Assembly: GCA_002914845.1 (NCBI GenBank)
Contig: JXTC01000515.1
Span: 66,542-130,541, forward strand
DNA length: 64,000 nucleotides
Direction: 5' to 3'
DNA from: Trema orientale
Taxonomy: Eukaryota > Streptophyta > Magnoliopsida > Rosales > Cannabaceae
Shown: piece after piece, positions 36,564-47,242 of the stretch
How the letters are laid out: the number at the start of each line of letters is the position of its first letter
Position numbering within the stretch: position 1 is the first letter of the stretch
Position numbers and translations under genes: made by a program
Notes under the pieces: generated by a model
The model's database searches: none
Seen by the model: only the letters and a program-made list of their open reading frames with translations
What the model was told of the DNA's origin: nothing

Positions 36564-36880
36564 TCGAACTTCACTGTTATGCACAAGAAAACATTTAGAA
36601 TGTCAAATAGATAGAGTTTGAAAGAATAGCAGATAACTGTTGTCTTACTGGTTTGCCTCAAATTCTTTATTTGTAGGTATTACGTTTTCCTGGGTTGGTT
36701 TTATGTCTTTGTATAGTAAAAGTTTTGCCTTGTATTTATTTCCATGAAAAGTTCTGTATAATGTTATGAATATAATAGATGAAGGAAATTGTACTTCCAT
36801 TTCAACATCTTCAATATATATTTTGACCTCAGGTGATGTGCCCAACTGTTTTGGCTCTGAAAGTTGTTAAATGTATGTGT
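36564..36880 (+). other. ABCG 3' UTR and flank
   Basis: AT-rich sequence with possible poly(A) signals (aatataatag near 36767). No other gene. It ends at the target duplication of the SINE at 36899. Confidence 0.4.
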
Positions 36881-36898
36881 AAGCTAGTCTATTGTGCA

Positions 36899-37084
36899 GC
36901 CAACTGGGGTTAGCTCAGTTGGTCCAAGGTTTGAGGGTTGTGTGTGTGTTTGGGGGGGTCAGGGGTTCAAACCTTGGTAGTGTGTATGTGTGTCATTTTC
37001 CTTTAATTTGTAGTAAGTGGTGGTCATTAGTTAAGCCCCACTTCTTTAATTTGTAGTAAGTGGTGGTCATTAGTTAAGCCCCAC

Positions 37085-37114
<30 letters not shown>
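36899..37114 (+). mobile_element. SINE with 18-bp target duplication
   Basis: Perfect direct repeats AAGCTAGTCTATTGTGCA at 36881-36898 and 37115-37132. The tRNA-like head has an A box (ggttagctcagttggtcc) and a B box (ggttcaaacc). The tail is T-rich then poly(A). The 43-bp 3' unit ctttaatttgtagtaagtgg.. is present twice (36999 and 37043), whereas the relative at 43055 has it once. Confidence 0.9.
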
Positions 37115-37117
<3 letters not shown>

Positions 37118-37132
37118 CTAGTCTATTGTGCA

Positions 37133-38600
37133 ATTACAGTAGCCTAGCTCAGGGAAAGCCAAGGAAAAATTAGAATGAAAAAAAAAAAAGAACAATAAAA
37201 ACAAATAAATAAAGAAAAAGCCCTTTTAGCTTATGTTTCTCAGCTTAAGTTCCATACAAGTGATTCTTAATAATTTTATTAATATCAAACTTAAATTGGA
37301 GAGTTAACACTAGTAATTGCAAGGCCTTTACGGACAAAGAGTTAAATACAAGTTCACAAGTAATTGAAGGCGCAGAACCATTCATCTAAGGGTTAACTAT
37401 AATAATAACCACTAAATTATATTTATTATACTATTTTGACTTCAAATTTTCAACTTATATAATAATAACCTCTGAATTATGCAATTATTACAGCAATAGC
37501 TCATTAGTCACAATCTATTAATTTTTTAATAGAAAATAGTCATGAACAAAGTGTATAATGGGGTATTATTTAATTATATGAGTCAAAATCTATTTTTAGT
37601 CATAATTACTAAATTGCATGCTTTACCAATGGCTTATTTGTGTTAAAAATTTAACAGTTTGTGAAAAAAATAATCATTGCTGCAATAATTGCATAAATCT
37701 TTGTGGTCTACTATGTAAATGAAAAATTCGGAGTCTTATTCCTGACCATAATAACTAGAGTTACCAAATTATATACTTTGTAATGACTTCTTTATGTTAA
37801 TTTAATAGTTTCTAATAAAAGGTACTTCATTGTTGCAGTAATTATATTCAGAGGGTCATTACTATATAAGTTGAGAATTTAGCGACCAAATTGGTGGACC
37901 AAATTGGTATAACATGTATAATTCTAGGACTATTAATATTATTAATTCATTTAATAATAAATAAATATAGAAGTGCCTGAGTTTAGGACTTCTTTGCTTT
38001 TAGACAATACAATATAGACTTGTTACAATAGCGGGGAGCCTCAACACGCAATTTAGGCAAAGGCAAAATTTCGTAAATTTCTATGGATTTTTGTCAAATT
38101 TTTATTGAAAATGTCCAAAGTGCCCATGGTCAAATACCCAATTGTTCATTAAACCTAAAACCAAATAACATTAAATACCAAATACTCAAATTTATTTTTT
38201 AAAAAATATATTTCTATTTGCTTAAAAAATTTCGGTGTTTAGTGGTAAGGTTAAAAAAGTAGTTATACTGTTTAATTAATTTTGAATAAAAATATTGGTA
38301 TTATTGTCATTTCGCTATATAATTTTCACTAAATCTGACCAATAAAAATTTCATAATTTTGACCTAATTTGACAAGTTGAGGGATATATTTTGTATTTTA
38401 AAAAATATTAGGTGAAAACAAGTATTTTGCTTAAATACATGAGTAATTGTTTGTATCCTCTATAGAAAATGGTTGAATTGTTGGTAGTAATTTTTGGCAT
38501 TTGCTTCCGTATTGAAGTTAATTTTCCAACTTTATTGCAATAATGGTAATCCACATCATTTGGAACCCACATAGTCAGTTATGTAATGCAAGAGGAAAGG
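37133..38600. other. AT-rich intergenic with foldback repeat at about 37385-37900
   Basis: No gene. The block cttatataataataacctctgaattat.. near 37455 recurs inverted near 37830-37885 (attcagagggtcattactatataag), giving a foldback about 0.5 kb long with no clear target duplication. Confidence 0.4.
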
Positions 38601-41430
38601 ATATTTTTAGAAGTCTTACCAAGATTCTTGATATTTGGTGGGTTTCAAGAGTTTTCATTAGTTTTTGATTAGTTTATGTTGTAATTTTCAGATTTTGGTT
38701 GAAAGTGGAGCTTAGGAGTTGCTCAAGGATGAGTAAAAGACTTATTGGAAACTTTGAGGCAGTAAATAGAGTGCCTAGACGCTCCATTGAAGCGCCATAA
38801 CATTTACGAAGAAGAGGCTGAAGTGGCTAAAGAAGCCAAGATTTTGGCAGAATGCCAAATGTCGCAGCGCTCTGCCTAAGTTCGAAGTAGTGTCGTGGTG
38901 CTATATGTAGAGCGCCATGACGCTGGTGCTATTCCAGGACATTTTCTTTGATGCAGCATTGTGGTGCTTTTGAGTCACGTCATCATTTTTATAGGGTTTC
39001 TTTACCCTTTTTAATATCCAACCGCCAGAGGAGATATAGAGGATGTATTGGGAAATTAAGGTTTCAATTTTACTCACTCTTATTTTGAAGATAACAAATA
39101 TTTGATTTAGTACTAATGATTTAACTTGAGTGCGTAGAGAAATGGTATTAAAGTTCTATCTCAAGTTAATCAAAAAATCAAGCTTGAGGATGGATGCATA
39201 TGGACAAATTAGAATCAAGCTTGAAGATGAACAATCAAGATACAAGATCGTGTCAAGATAGGGTATATTTTATACTTAGTCTTGTATTTGATTTAGTTCA
39301 TTGCACATAGATTCTCTTTGCACTGGCTCATACTTTCAAAAAAATTTTCAAATACTTTCAAAAGAATTTTCAAACTATCTTAAGGTTAAAATAGTTATTT
39401 TATTTTAGAAGTTTGAAAATAAATATCATTTTTAGTCTAGCCAAAATTTCCTCAAAAAATTCCGTTTTTAGTGATAAAAATATTTAGAAAATAATGCGAA
39501 TTAAAATATCGACCAAAATGGAACTAAGGAAATCAATTGATGGTTTCTGGTCCTAAAAGTGGTCGACCACTACAGCATGACTATTTGGTGATCGACCACT
39601 ACAGCATGACCATTTGAACGTTACTATCAGAGTTTGATGGCTAGTAAAAAAGGTCGACCACTTTCACTTTTCTGGCAGACAGCCAGTAACGGTAAAAAAC
39701 GGCTAGTTTTTGAAAATGTCTTTAAATAGAGCCAAGTTTGACGATTTAGAAAAAAGAATACGAAGCTACATTGATTCCCAATCAGTTTCTAAGTGTAAAA
39801 GCTCTCTTTTACTCAACTTTCACTTTTAAATCATATTGACCCAATCTTTGAGCATCTATATTGCATTGTTCTCAAATCTCCTAAGCCAAAATTGTATTCA
39901 TTACCTTTGTGAGGAGAGTTCTTGAGTATTTTCACTCTTAACTATTGAAAAACTATTGAGTGTTAAGTGAGATTAGCACCAGAGTCATAAATAACCCGTG
40001 TATAGGTGAGGTTGCCACCGGAATCTAAACAACTCGTGTATTGGTGAGGTTGGCACCATTGTCTAAACAAACCGTATAAGTGAGATTGGCACCGAAGTCT
40101 AAACAATCCGAAGTTAGGCGTGATAGAACCGGAGTCAAAACTATTATAAAGGCTAGGGTGTGCCTATGAAAAATTTACTCTGATTGTACAAAGGTCGGTC
40201 AAGCCCATAATCTTGATCCGATAACGGAAAGCTCAAAACAAGTTACCGAGGGCCGGGGACGTAGGCAAAATGTCGTGTTTGTTGAACCTCATAAAAACCG
40301 AATTTGTATTTTCTCTATCCCTACACTCTTTACTTTAATGCAAACTATTTGATTATGTATTTAATATTTATTGTGCTTATTTGAGTTGGTATTATTGTTA
40401 TATATTTGGTATTATTATTCATTTAGCCTCAAAGTTTCAAAATAGTGGTATATGGTTTTACATATTTGAAAAGTTTCTTAAAAAATTTTAAAACCCAATT
40501 CACCCCCCTCTTGAGTTGTCAATCTTGGGCTAACACGATATTTTCTAGGTCTAGATGGGTACATTTTGAGACTGGAAATGGCCAGTACTAGCAAGAGAAA
40601 AGAACATAGAAGAAGGAGGCAAATTTGTGGAGATTCTTATTAATAATAGAGTTTTCTTCTTTTTCTTTTATGATGTCAAGAACTCTTCATCTGTTTTTGT
40701 TTATTTCCATCATGAACTATAATTTTGTATCTAGAGGACTGATGTAACTTTGCTTGAAATTATGTCTTTTATTTCAATACAATTTCTTTGAGGGTTTTTC
40801 GTGATTTATTTGTATTATCTTACTCTTAATGTTTCTCAATTAATTAGCCACTAATTGGTTGTTTGGGTATCTTGAATTTGTCACTTGAGAAAGGAAATAC
40901 TTGATTTAGACTACAGGATAACTCAACTTAGACTTTGTAGAGTTTGAAAGAACTTGTAGAGTCTTTGAAGCACTTTTTTATAAGAACATTGAATTTAATG
41001 AATTCCTATATTTTTTATTTTGAATAAAGATATTGAAATTGAAAATTAGGGTATCTACTTAGTACTTGAGAGAGGGGGTAGATGCAATTATAGGTTAGTT
41101 TATAAATTAGGAAAAATTGACTAGAATTAAGTTGCAATTAAAAGGCATAGTAGATAGCTTGGTAAAATCAACCCTCTAGACTAGTTGACATTGATATCTT
41201 CCTTAGTGTTATACTCGGTGTTTGCTTTTATTTGTTTTTGTTTATATAGCCATTATTTATATCCTTTTCATAGTTTAATTGATTTGTTTGGATAAAATTG
41301 AGGTTAGTTAATTGTAATACTTAGTAGATTCATTCAAATACAATCTTTGTGGTACGACTACCTTTTTTTATACTTTCATTTATTACTTGTTGACACCGCA
41401 TGCTTACGGTCATATTATTTTTCTCACTCT
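38600..41430 (+). mobile_element. Ty3/gypsy-like LTR remnant interrupted by a Ty1/copia-like LTR
   Basis: 38740-39000 contains gcgctctgcc and gcgccatgacgctgg motifs, and 41330-41412 has ctttgtggtacgactacc..ttgacaccgcatgcttacgg; both are recurrent in plant gypsy LTRs. In between, about 39450-40532 looks like a copia-type LTR. It has a TATA-like ctttaaatagagcc (39720) and four about 45-bp tandem units with gtgaggttggcacc (39967-40125). It ends aattcacccccctcttgag..ggctaaca (40532), as copia LTRs end before a primer site. No primer site, pol frame or exact borders were found, so both are probably solo or decayed. Identification rests on remembered motifs. Confidence 0.5.
39967..40125 (+). repeat. 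Four tandem units of about 40-45 bp in the copia-like LTR
   Basis: Units share gtgagattggcaccg.agtctaaacaa.ccgt. They diverge by several changes each. Such short arrays occur in LTR U3/R regions. Confidence 0.75.
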
Positions 41431-41498
41431 CTTTTATACTATCATTTCTTATTGTTTGATATGTAAACCTTAAAAACGATTTGTTAAAATTATTAAAA

Positions 41499-42009
41499 GG
41501 GTTAATTATGTTATTATACCTTGTATTTTGACTATTTGTTCAATTTATGTTTCGTGTTTTAGTTATTATCAATATTGAAAGTCAGATTTAGAACTTGTAC
41601 CAAATTTATACCATCTTTGGGTCTAACACTAATTTTGATTATTGAGTTCACCAAAATACGCTTTTGAACTTTAAGCATATATATTTAAAAAAATTCAAAT
41701 TTAAACTTATTTAAAATAAATAACTATATTAACAACTTTTTAAAATAATCTTGTGCAGTTTTTAAATTTTAGCTATAATTTTTATTACTTTTAAATATAA
41801 ATTGTTTTAGAATACATATATATATATATATCTTTAAAGTTTAAAAAAGTATTTTAGTAACCACAACAGTAAAAATTGGTGTTTTACCTAAAGAGTATAG
41901 AAATTTGTTATAAATTCTAAATTTGAAGGTTAATATTGATAATAACCAAAATACGAGACATAAACCGAACGAACAGTCAAAATACAAAGTATAAAAATGA
42001 TACTATTCC
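41499..42009. mobile_element. MULE-like element with perfect 9-bp target duplication
   Basis: Flanked by TTATTAAAA at 41490-41498 and 42010-42018. It starts GGGTTAATTATGTTATTATACC and ends with a near complement. Long inverted ends contain ttatcaatattgaaag and its complement. 511 bp, no coding capacity. Related to the elements at 5850 and 8354. Confidence 0.85.
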
Positions 42010-42018
42010 TTATTAAAA

Positions 42019-43054
42019 TGTGAAACATTTTAGAGAAACCCACATGTCAAGCAACAATAAAAAAGTAATATAATAGAGTGTAAAAGAGAGTGCTAAGTTT
42101 TTTAAATAAGCGAAAATGGAAATTATAGAAAAGGATAATAATAACTTTTTTTTATAAAAAAATGCTTTCCCATAAAAGGGAATCAATCAATTTTCAGTCA
42201 TGAATAATAACCAAAATTCCATTTCAGTTCTTGAATTTTAATTTAGTTCCTAAAATATCAGTTTTAGTCCATGAATATTTAAATGTCACATTCTGTTACC
42301 CAAAATAATGAATTATATTTTGTGTATCAATTTTGATCCATCGTTTATAATAGGATTGTTTAAACTGAGACTAGCCACTAAAGACTAAATTTGAGATAAT
42401 TCTTATTGATATTTTTTTGGGATCTTCTTCCCTATTTTCTATTGTCTATATTGCTTCAGTAGTTGGTGAATAACGAGAAAACATTCTGAGTTTCTTTTTT
42501 TTTTTTCCCCCTAAAAAAGATAAAAGAAATAAGAAAATAAAATCAACAGCGTAATGTACAATTTCCTTCTTCGAAAAAAAAAAGAAAAGAAAAGTAAAAA
42601 CTCACATCTGATATATGTATGGATCACTAAAATCACTCCCGTAAATCAAGATTTTAATTTTAAAGAAATTATGCAAAATAGACACGTTTAGTAGTGTGTC
42701 TTAGATAATAGATTCCTTTCAAATTTGTTTTTGCAAAATAGACATTTTAACTATCTAACGGACTAACACGCATTTCTAACGTGATCTAACGAGCATGTCT
42801 AGCATGTTCGAGTTATAAAAAGAGTCTGCTTTCCAAAGCAATTATCAAAAGGGTCTAGTTTGTAAAAGACCTCTTAATTTTATTTAATTTTCTGTTTAAC
42901 TTTGCTGCTAGAAAGTAAAGAAAATTATACTTTGAATATATTGAGCAAAATTCATGATATCGAAACCAACTACGTAGTTTGGATGAGAAAAATACTTAAC
43001 GTCAACTTGGAGTTCCGAAACTCATCAAAGTTTACATATAATTAAACTTAATAG
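42019..43054. other. Intergenic, no gene seen
   Basis: AT-rich with scattered poly-A/T tracts. Two gcaaaatagaca-type repeats lie near 42670 and 42733. Nothing else recognised. Confidence 0.4.
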
Positions 43055-43213
43055 GCCAACTGGGGCTAGCTCAGTTGGTCCAAGATTTGAAAGATGTGTG
43101 TGTGAGTTTGGAAAGTCAGGGGTTCAACTTTTGGTAGAATGTGCGTGTGTTATTTTCTTTTAAATTTATAGTAAGTGGTGGTCATTAGTTAAACCCTACT
43201 TTAAAAAAAAAAA
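43055..43213 (+). mobile_element. Second copy of the 36899-type SINE
   Basis: Head gccaactggggctagctcag.. with an A box, B-box-like ggttcaact, the single 3' unit atttatagtaagtggtgg.. and a poly(A) end. The flanks (..acttaatag before, ..agttaatag after) form an imperfect target duplication. It is older than the 36899 copy, judging by changes in the B box and flanks. Confidence 0.8.
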
Positions 43214-43334
43214 GAAGTTAATAGAGTTCCGAAAAAAAAAGAAAATATTTTGTTGATAATGGATTGTTTGAAAAAATTTATGGAGCAAAATGAATAAAGA
43301 AAATGAAGAGGAATTTGTTTTACAAGAGCATGAT

Positions 43335-43981
43335 TAGGGGTGCTCATCAATTGGAATCCAATCTATTTTACCCATATTCCATCCAATCTAATTATAGATT
43401 AGTTTTGGGAAATTATTATCCAATCTAATCCAAAGTAATTATAAAATCCGATCCACTCCAATCTAACTAGTAATTGGATTGGATTAGTTTTTGTAATCAG
43501 TTATGAGCAATTTTTTTTAGACTTTTCATAATATATTTCAAACTAAAAAAATAAAATCAAAATTTATATAACATAACAAAACTCTAAAATTTCAAACTCT
43601 TAGTCTTTTTCCAATATATTTCTAAGAGAGATGGTAAATGAGAGAATAAGATAAAAAGATGAATATACTACTTATCTGAGTTAGAGCTTTTATTTAATCT
43701 AGTGGGGTAAGGACCGTATTCAGATATATACAAACAAAAAATAGAAAGATACTTGAATATATTTATTTTTTCACTTTATTTAATTATAAATTGGATTGGT
43801 TCGATTCTAATTAGATTTTTTTACCATGAGATCTACTAACTAAACTTATCCAATTAAAATTCAAAATTTGACATTCAATCCAATCTAATTGTAATTAGAT
43901 ATCTAATTTTTTCACTTTTGGCAATCGGGTTGGATTGAATTGGTCAATTTAATCAGTTTTATTTAGATTTTGAGCATTCTA
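43335..43981. mobile_element. hAT-like element with 8-bp target duplication
   Basis: Starts TAGGGGTGCTCA and ends TGAGCATTCTA. Flanks AGCATGAT (43327-43334) and ATCATGAT (43982-43989) match at 7 of 8. 647 bp, interior rich in aatctaattataga-type repeats (ccaatcca/ggattgga). No transposase. Confidence 0.75.
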
Positions 43982-43989
43982 ATCATGAT

Positions 43990-44388
43990 ATTGTAAGTGG
44001 GGATATCAATTATCCTAAAAAGAAAAACCATATACGAATTGAGAAACTGTATACACAAATGTAGTTTTAGAAAGAAAGGATAAAAGAAACTAATTTAGAC
44101 AAGTGTGTATACGAGTAACGAATTAAACAAAAGATCATTTTTGAGATGTTTTTGCTCTTTTAGTTCTCATTTATCGAGTAGGAGCAAATAAAATTTTGTT
44201 AAAATTAAACAAAAAAAAACTTACCTTATTATAATTAATTCGTTTGTAGAATTAAATTTTAAAACCATTAACAGTTTGTTTTATCCTATTTATGAAGAAC
44301 AAATTGTAAAACTTTGATTTCTTAAGATTTATGACATGATTTCGTACCAGTGCTATGTTGGTTATGTTTGAGGGGTGAACTTATAATT
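43990..44388. other. Intergenic, no gene seen
   Basis: AT-rich, no conserved motif or frame noticed. Confidence 0.4.
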
Positions 44389-44403
44389 AAGAGTTTATTG
44401 CCT

Positions 44404-44565
44404 GACGAAGTGGGTTGGCTCAAGTGGTAAGAGCACCCACTACTTAGGATCTCGATCTTAAGTTCGAGTCACACCGAGAATAAGTGTGAAATACTATTAT
44501 TCTTAATGAGGTGGGGTAGAGATTGGGTAGTAGTAGGTATTTTCCTTTATAGAGAAAAAAAAAAA
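44404..44565 (+). mobile_element. tRNA-derived SINE with 15-bp target duplication
   Basis: Perfect direct repeats AAGAGTTTATTGCCT at 44389-44403 and 44566-44580. Head: A box tggctcaagtggtaagagc, B box agttcgagtcac. Body tgaggtggggtagagattgg.., poly(A) tail. A different SINE family from the 36899/43055 pair. Confidence 0.9.
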
Positions 44566-44580
44566 AAGAGTTTATTGCCT

Positions 44581-45298
44581 AATTCTATATGAAGGCCATT
44601 TTGTTAATTTACAAAAAAATATTTTATTAAATAAATAATTAATTAGATAGAGGCTAGGCGAGTAAAAATTGGATGATAATAAAGCCACATGATATAAAAT
44701 TAATAAGGATATTTTTTGTTCTAAATGAGACCTCATTAGGGATGCTGATATTGCTCATGGCTATGGACACCCATATGGTTGTTTTATCTGAATTGGAAGG
44801 GAAAGAAAAGCTATTTAAGTAGGGAAAATAACTATGTGCAGGAAAATTTTTTCCATAGATATATAGGGATGGTGTCAGTATAATATGCTTTGTATGCATC
44901 TTGCTATATACATATCTCCGTAACATACATATATACAACTGATAACTAGCATATATTGGTCTACTTTGTGTAAGTATTTGAAATTTAGAATGAAATATAG
45001 TACTTAGTATATTGTTTTATTTGGTATTATATATTAATTATTAAAAATAAAAAATCTGAACTTTGTGGTCTCAAGATTAGCCTAATTAGTAACCATATTC
45101 ACCTTTAGGTTTAGAATTCAATCCCCAAATATTTAAAAAAAAAAATTTATTATTATTAATAGGTAACGTTTAACCACGATTCCGCATCTTAAAAGTAATA
45201 ATGAAGGGGTACGATATTCCTACATGGATGTGAATAGTAAATTAAAAACCTCCCCTGATCTACCATCACCATTCTTAGACCTCATAAGTCTTATTTAT
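44581..45298. other. Intergenic, no gene seen
   Basis: AT-rich. A possible very old tRNA-like piece lies near 45060-45130 (gattagcctaattagtaacc.., then a poly(A) run), with no confirmed flanking duplication. Confidence 0.35.
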
Positions 45299-45307
45299 AA
45301 AATATAG

Positions 45308-46586
45308 GGGTTAATGGCACCATTGGTCCCCAACATATTACCATTTTGGCATATTGGTCCTCAACCTTTTTTTTGTGGTATTTAAGTACTAAACGTTTCT
45401 CCTTTTGGCACCATTGGTCAATTTGACATATTCCATCTAAGATTCTATTAAAATTCATTTGAATGAGAGAAATTTTGCACCATTGATTTTGATTTTTCAA
45501 TTGTTTAATAATTTGGTCCTTGTTTTTTTATTTATATATCTGATTAACAATATTGCATTTGCCAATTTTTTAGAAAATTAAAATTCTAAAAAATTAATTT
45601 TCCGAAAGATTGACAGATGCAATTACATAAAGAAATAAATATTTAATGGAAAACTATGGGCCCGTTTATTTCACCCACTCGAATGGGTGTATTTAAATAG
45701 AAATTCTAGAATGAGTTATAATTAGAATGAGAGATATTTGAATAGAAAAATAGTAGAATGAGTTGTAATTAGAATGGAAGTATTGGAATGGACCATTCAA
45801 AAACACCTCCTCCCCTCCATTCTCATTCCAAAATACAAAAAACCCATTCCAATGGTTGATGTGACTGATAGACTATTTGAATGAAAAAACTGAATTGTTG
45901 AAACAAACACCCATTCTAAAAGACCATTCGAATGGAAAAACTGGAATTATTGAAATAAACACCCATTCTAATAAGTCTTCCATTTGAATGGAATAGAATG
46001 GGTGAAACAAACGGGCCATATAAAACTTTTCAGACTTATTTGCTGCAAATAGTTAATTAATTTTTTAAAATAACCATTCATAATTACATGAACATTTAAT
46101 GGATATAGTAAATTTTTAGTCAAATTTAGCTAGTGTAAAAGCGTGTATGTGAAATTTTTTTAGTTTTAAAAATGGTAAGATTATTATTTTTTGTTAATAA
46201 AATTACTATAGTTTGACATAAACTAAAGTTTATTAGTATAATTTTTTTTTCTTTTTTGAATTTCATTTTTAAATGAACTGTTTATTTTATATCCGTCTTT
46301 GAATTTTAATTTTCTGAAAGATTGGCAGATGCAATATTGTTAATCAGAAATATGAATACAAAAACAAAAATTAGGGACCAAATTGTTAAACAATTGAAAA
46401 ATTGAAATCAATAGTATAAAATTTCTCTCATTCAAATAAATTTTAATAAAATCTTAGATAGAATATGTCAAAAAGACCAGTGGTGCCAAAAAAAGAAACG
46501 TTTAGTATTTAAATATCATAAAAAATAGATTGAGGATCAATATGCTAAAGTGGTAATAGATTGGGGACCAATGGTACCATAAACCC
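45308..46586. mobile_element. MULE-like element, perfect 9-bp target duplication, interrupted by a MITE
   Basis: Flanks AAAATATAG at 45299-45307 and 46587-46595. It begins GGGTTAATGGCACCATTGG and ends with the complement of GGGTTTATGGTACCATTGG. The inverted ends are long (about 280-300 bp). Apart from the nested 361-bp MITE plus 3-bp duplication it is about 915 bp, close to the 932-bp relative at 59217. No protein encoded. Confidence 0.9.
45658..46018. mobile_element. Harbinger-like MITE nested in the MULE-like element
   Basis: Inverted ends GGGCCCGTTTATTTCACCCA and the complement of TGGCCCGTTTGTTTCACCCA. Flanked by TAT at 45655-45657 and 46019-46021. The sister element at 59217 shows the uninterrupted site aaaacTATaaaa near 59571, which proves both borders and the 3-bp duplication. 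Same family as 1401-1760. Confidence 0.9.
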
Positions 46587-46595
46587 AAAATATAG

Positions 46596-47242
46596 GGATC
46601 AAAACATCGGAATGACAACAAATGAGGAAAAATAGAATATCCTAAAAACGGTATTGTATGTAATACGACAGTAAACTTCAAAACGGAATTTAAAACATGG
46701 CATCGTTTATGCAAGTTTCATTTAATTTATCATTATCATTCCTCTCTTTCTTTTTTTCTTTTTTTTTTTTCCCTGAAAGAGATGAATCATGTGTATGCAC
46801 TAGTTATCGAATTACGAAATTGAATTCATTCTACCAAAACAAGATGGTGTGTTGTACACTGAAACGACATTCCCAAAGCTTAATTTAGTGTAGTAGCCTA
46901 TAGAGTGTAGAGTGTCAGTCCAACCAAAACGTCATAGAATTTACTCATATCAAAGCGGCAAGTCGCATGACTTAATACGACATGTCGCTTTAGTATTGAA
47001 GAAAGCACGTCTTCCAAACCAAACCCTAGTTTTCATTTCTTTCCTTCCGGACATCGCAAAAGCCAAAGGCTTAACACAAAATCAGCAGCCGACCAAAACC
47101 CGATCAGTCAATCGGATCTCTCGCCGCCAATTAGCCAATTCTGTTGCTTGCAAGTTACGCTAAGCCCTCGTAAGTGTTTTTTGCGATCTAAAAAATCTGC
47201 TTGTGTTTGCCTCTGAAGATTTTCGAAAAAAAAAAAAAGAAA
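46596..47242 (+). other. Upstream region and leader of the first TIR gene
   Basis: Contains atacgacatgtcgctttagt near 46977, shared with the flank of the broken TIR gene near 57101, so the two loci descend from one duplicated unit including its promoter. A CT-rich leader precedes the ATG at 47243. Confidence 0.45.

Noticed and set aside
44404..44475. tRNA gene candidate (A and B boxes)
   Set aside because: The cloverleaf is degenerate, and the unit continues into a body with poly(A) and 15-bp flanking duplications, so it is a SINE head. The same applies at 36899 and 43055.
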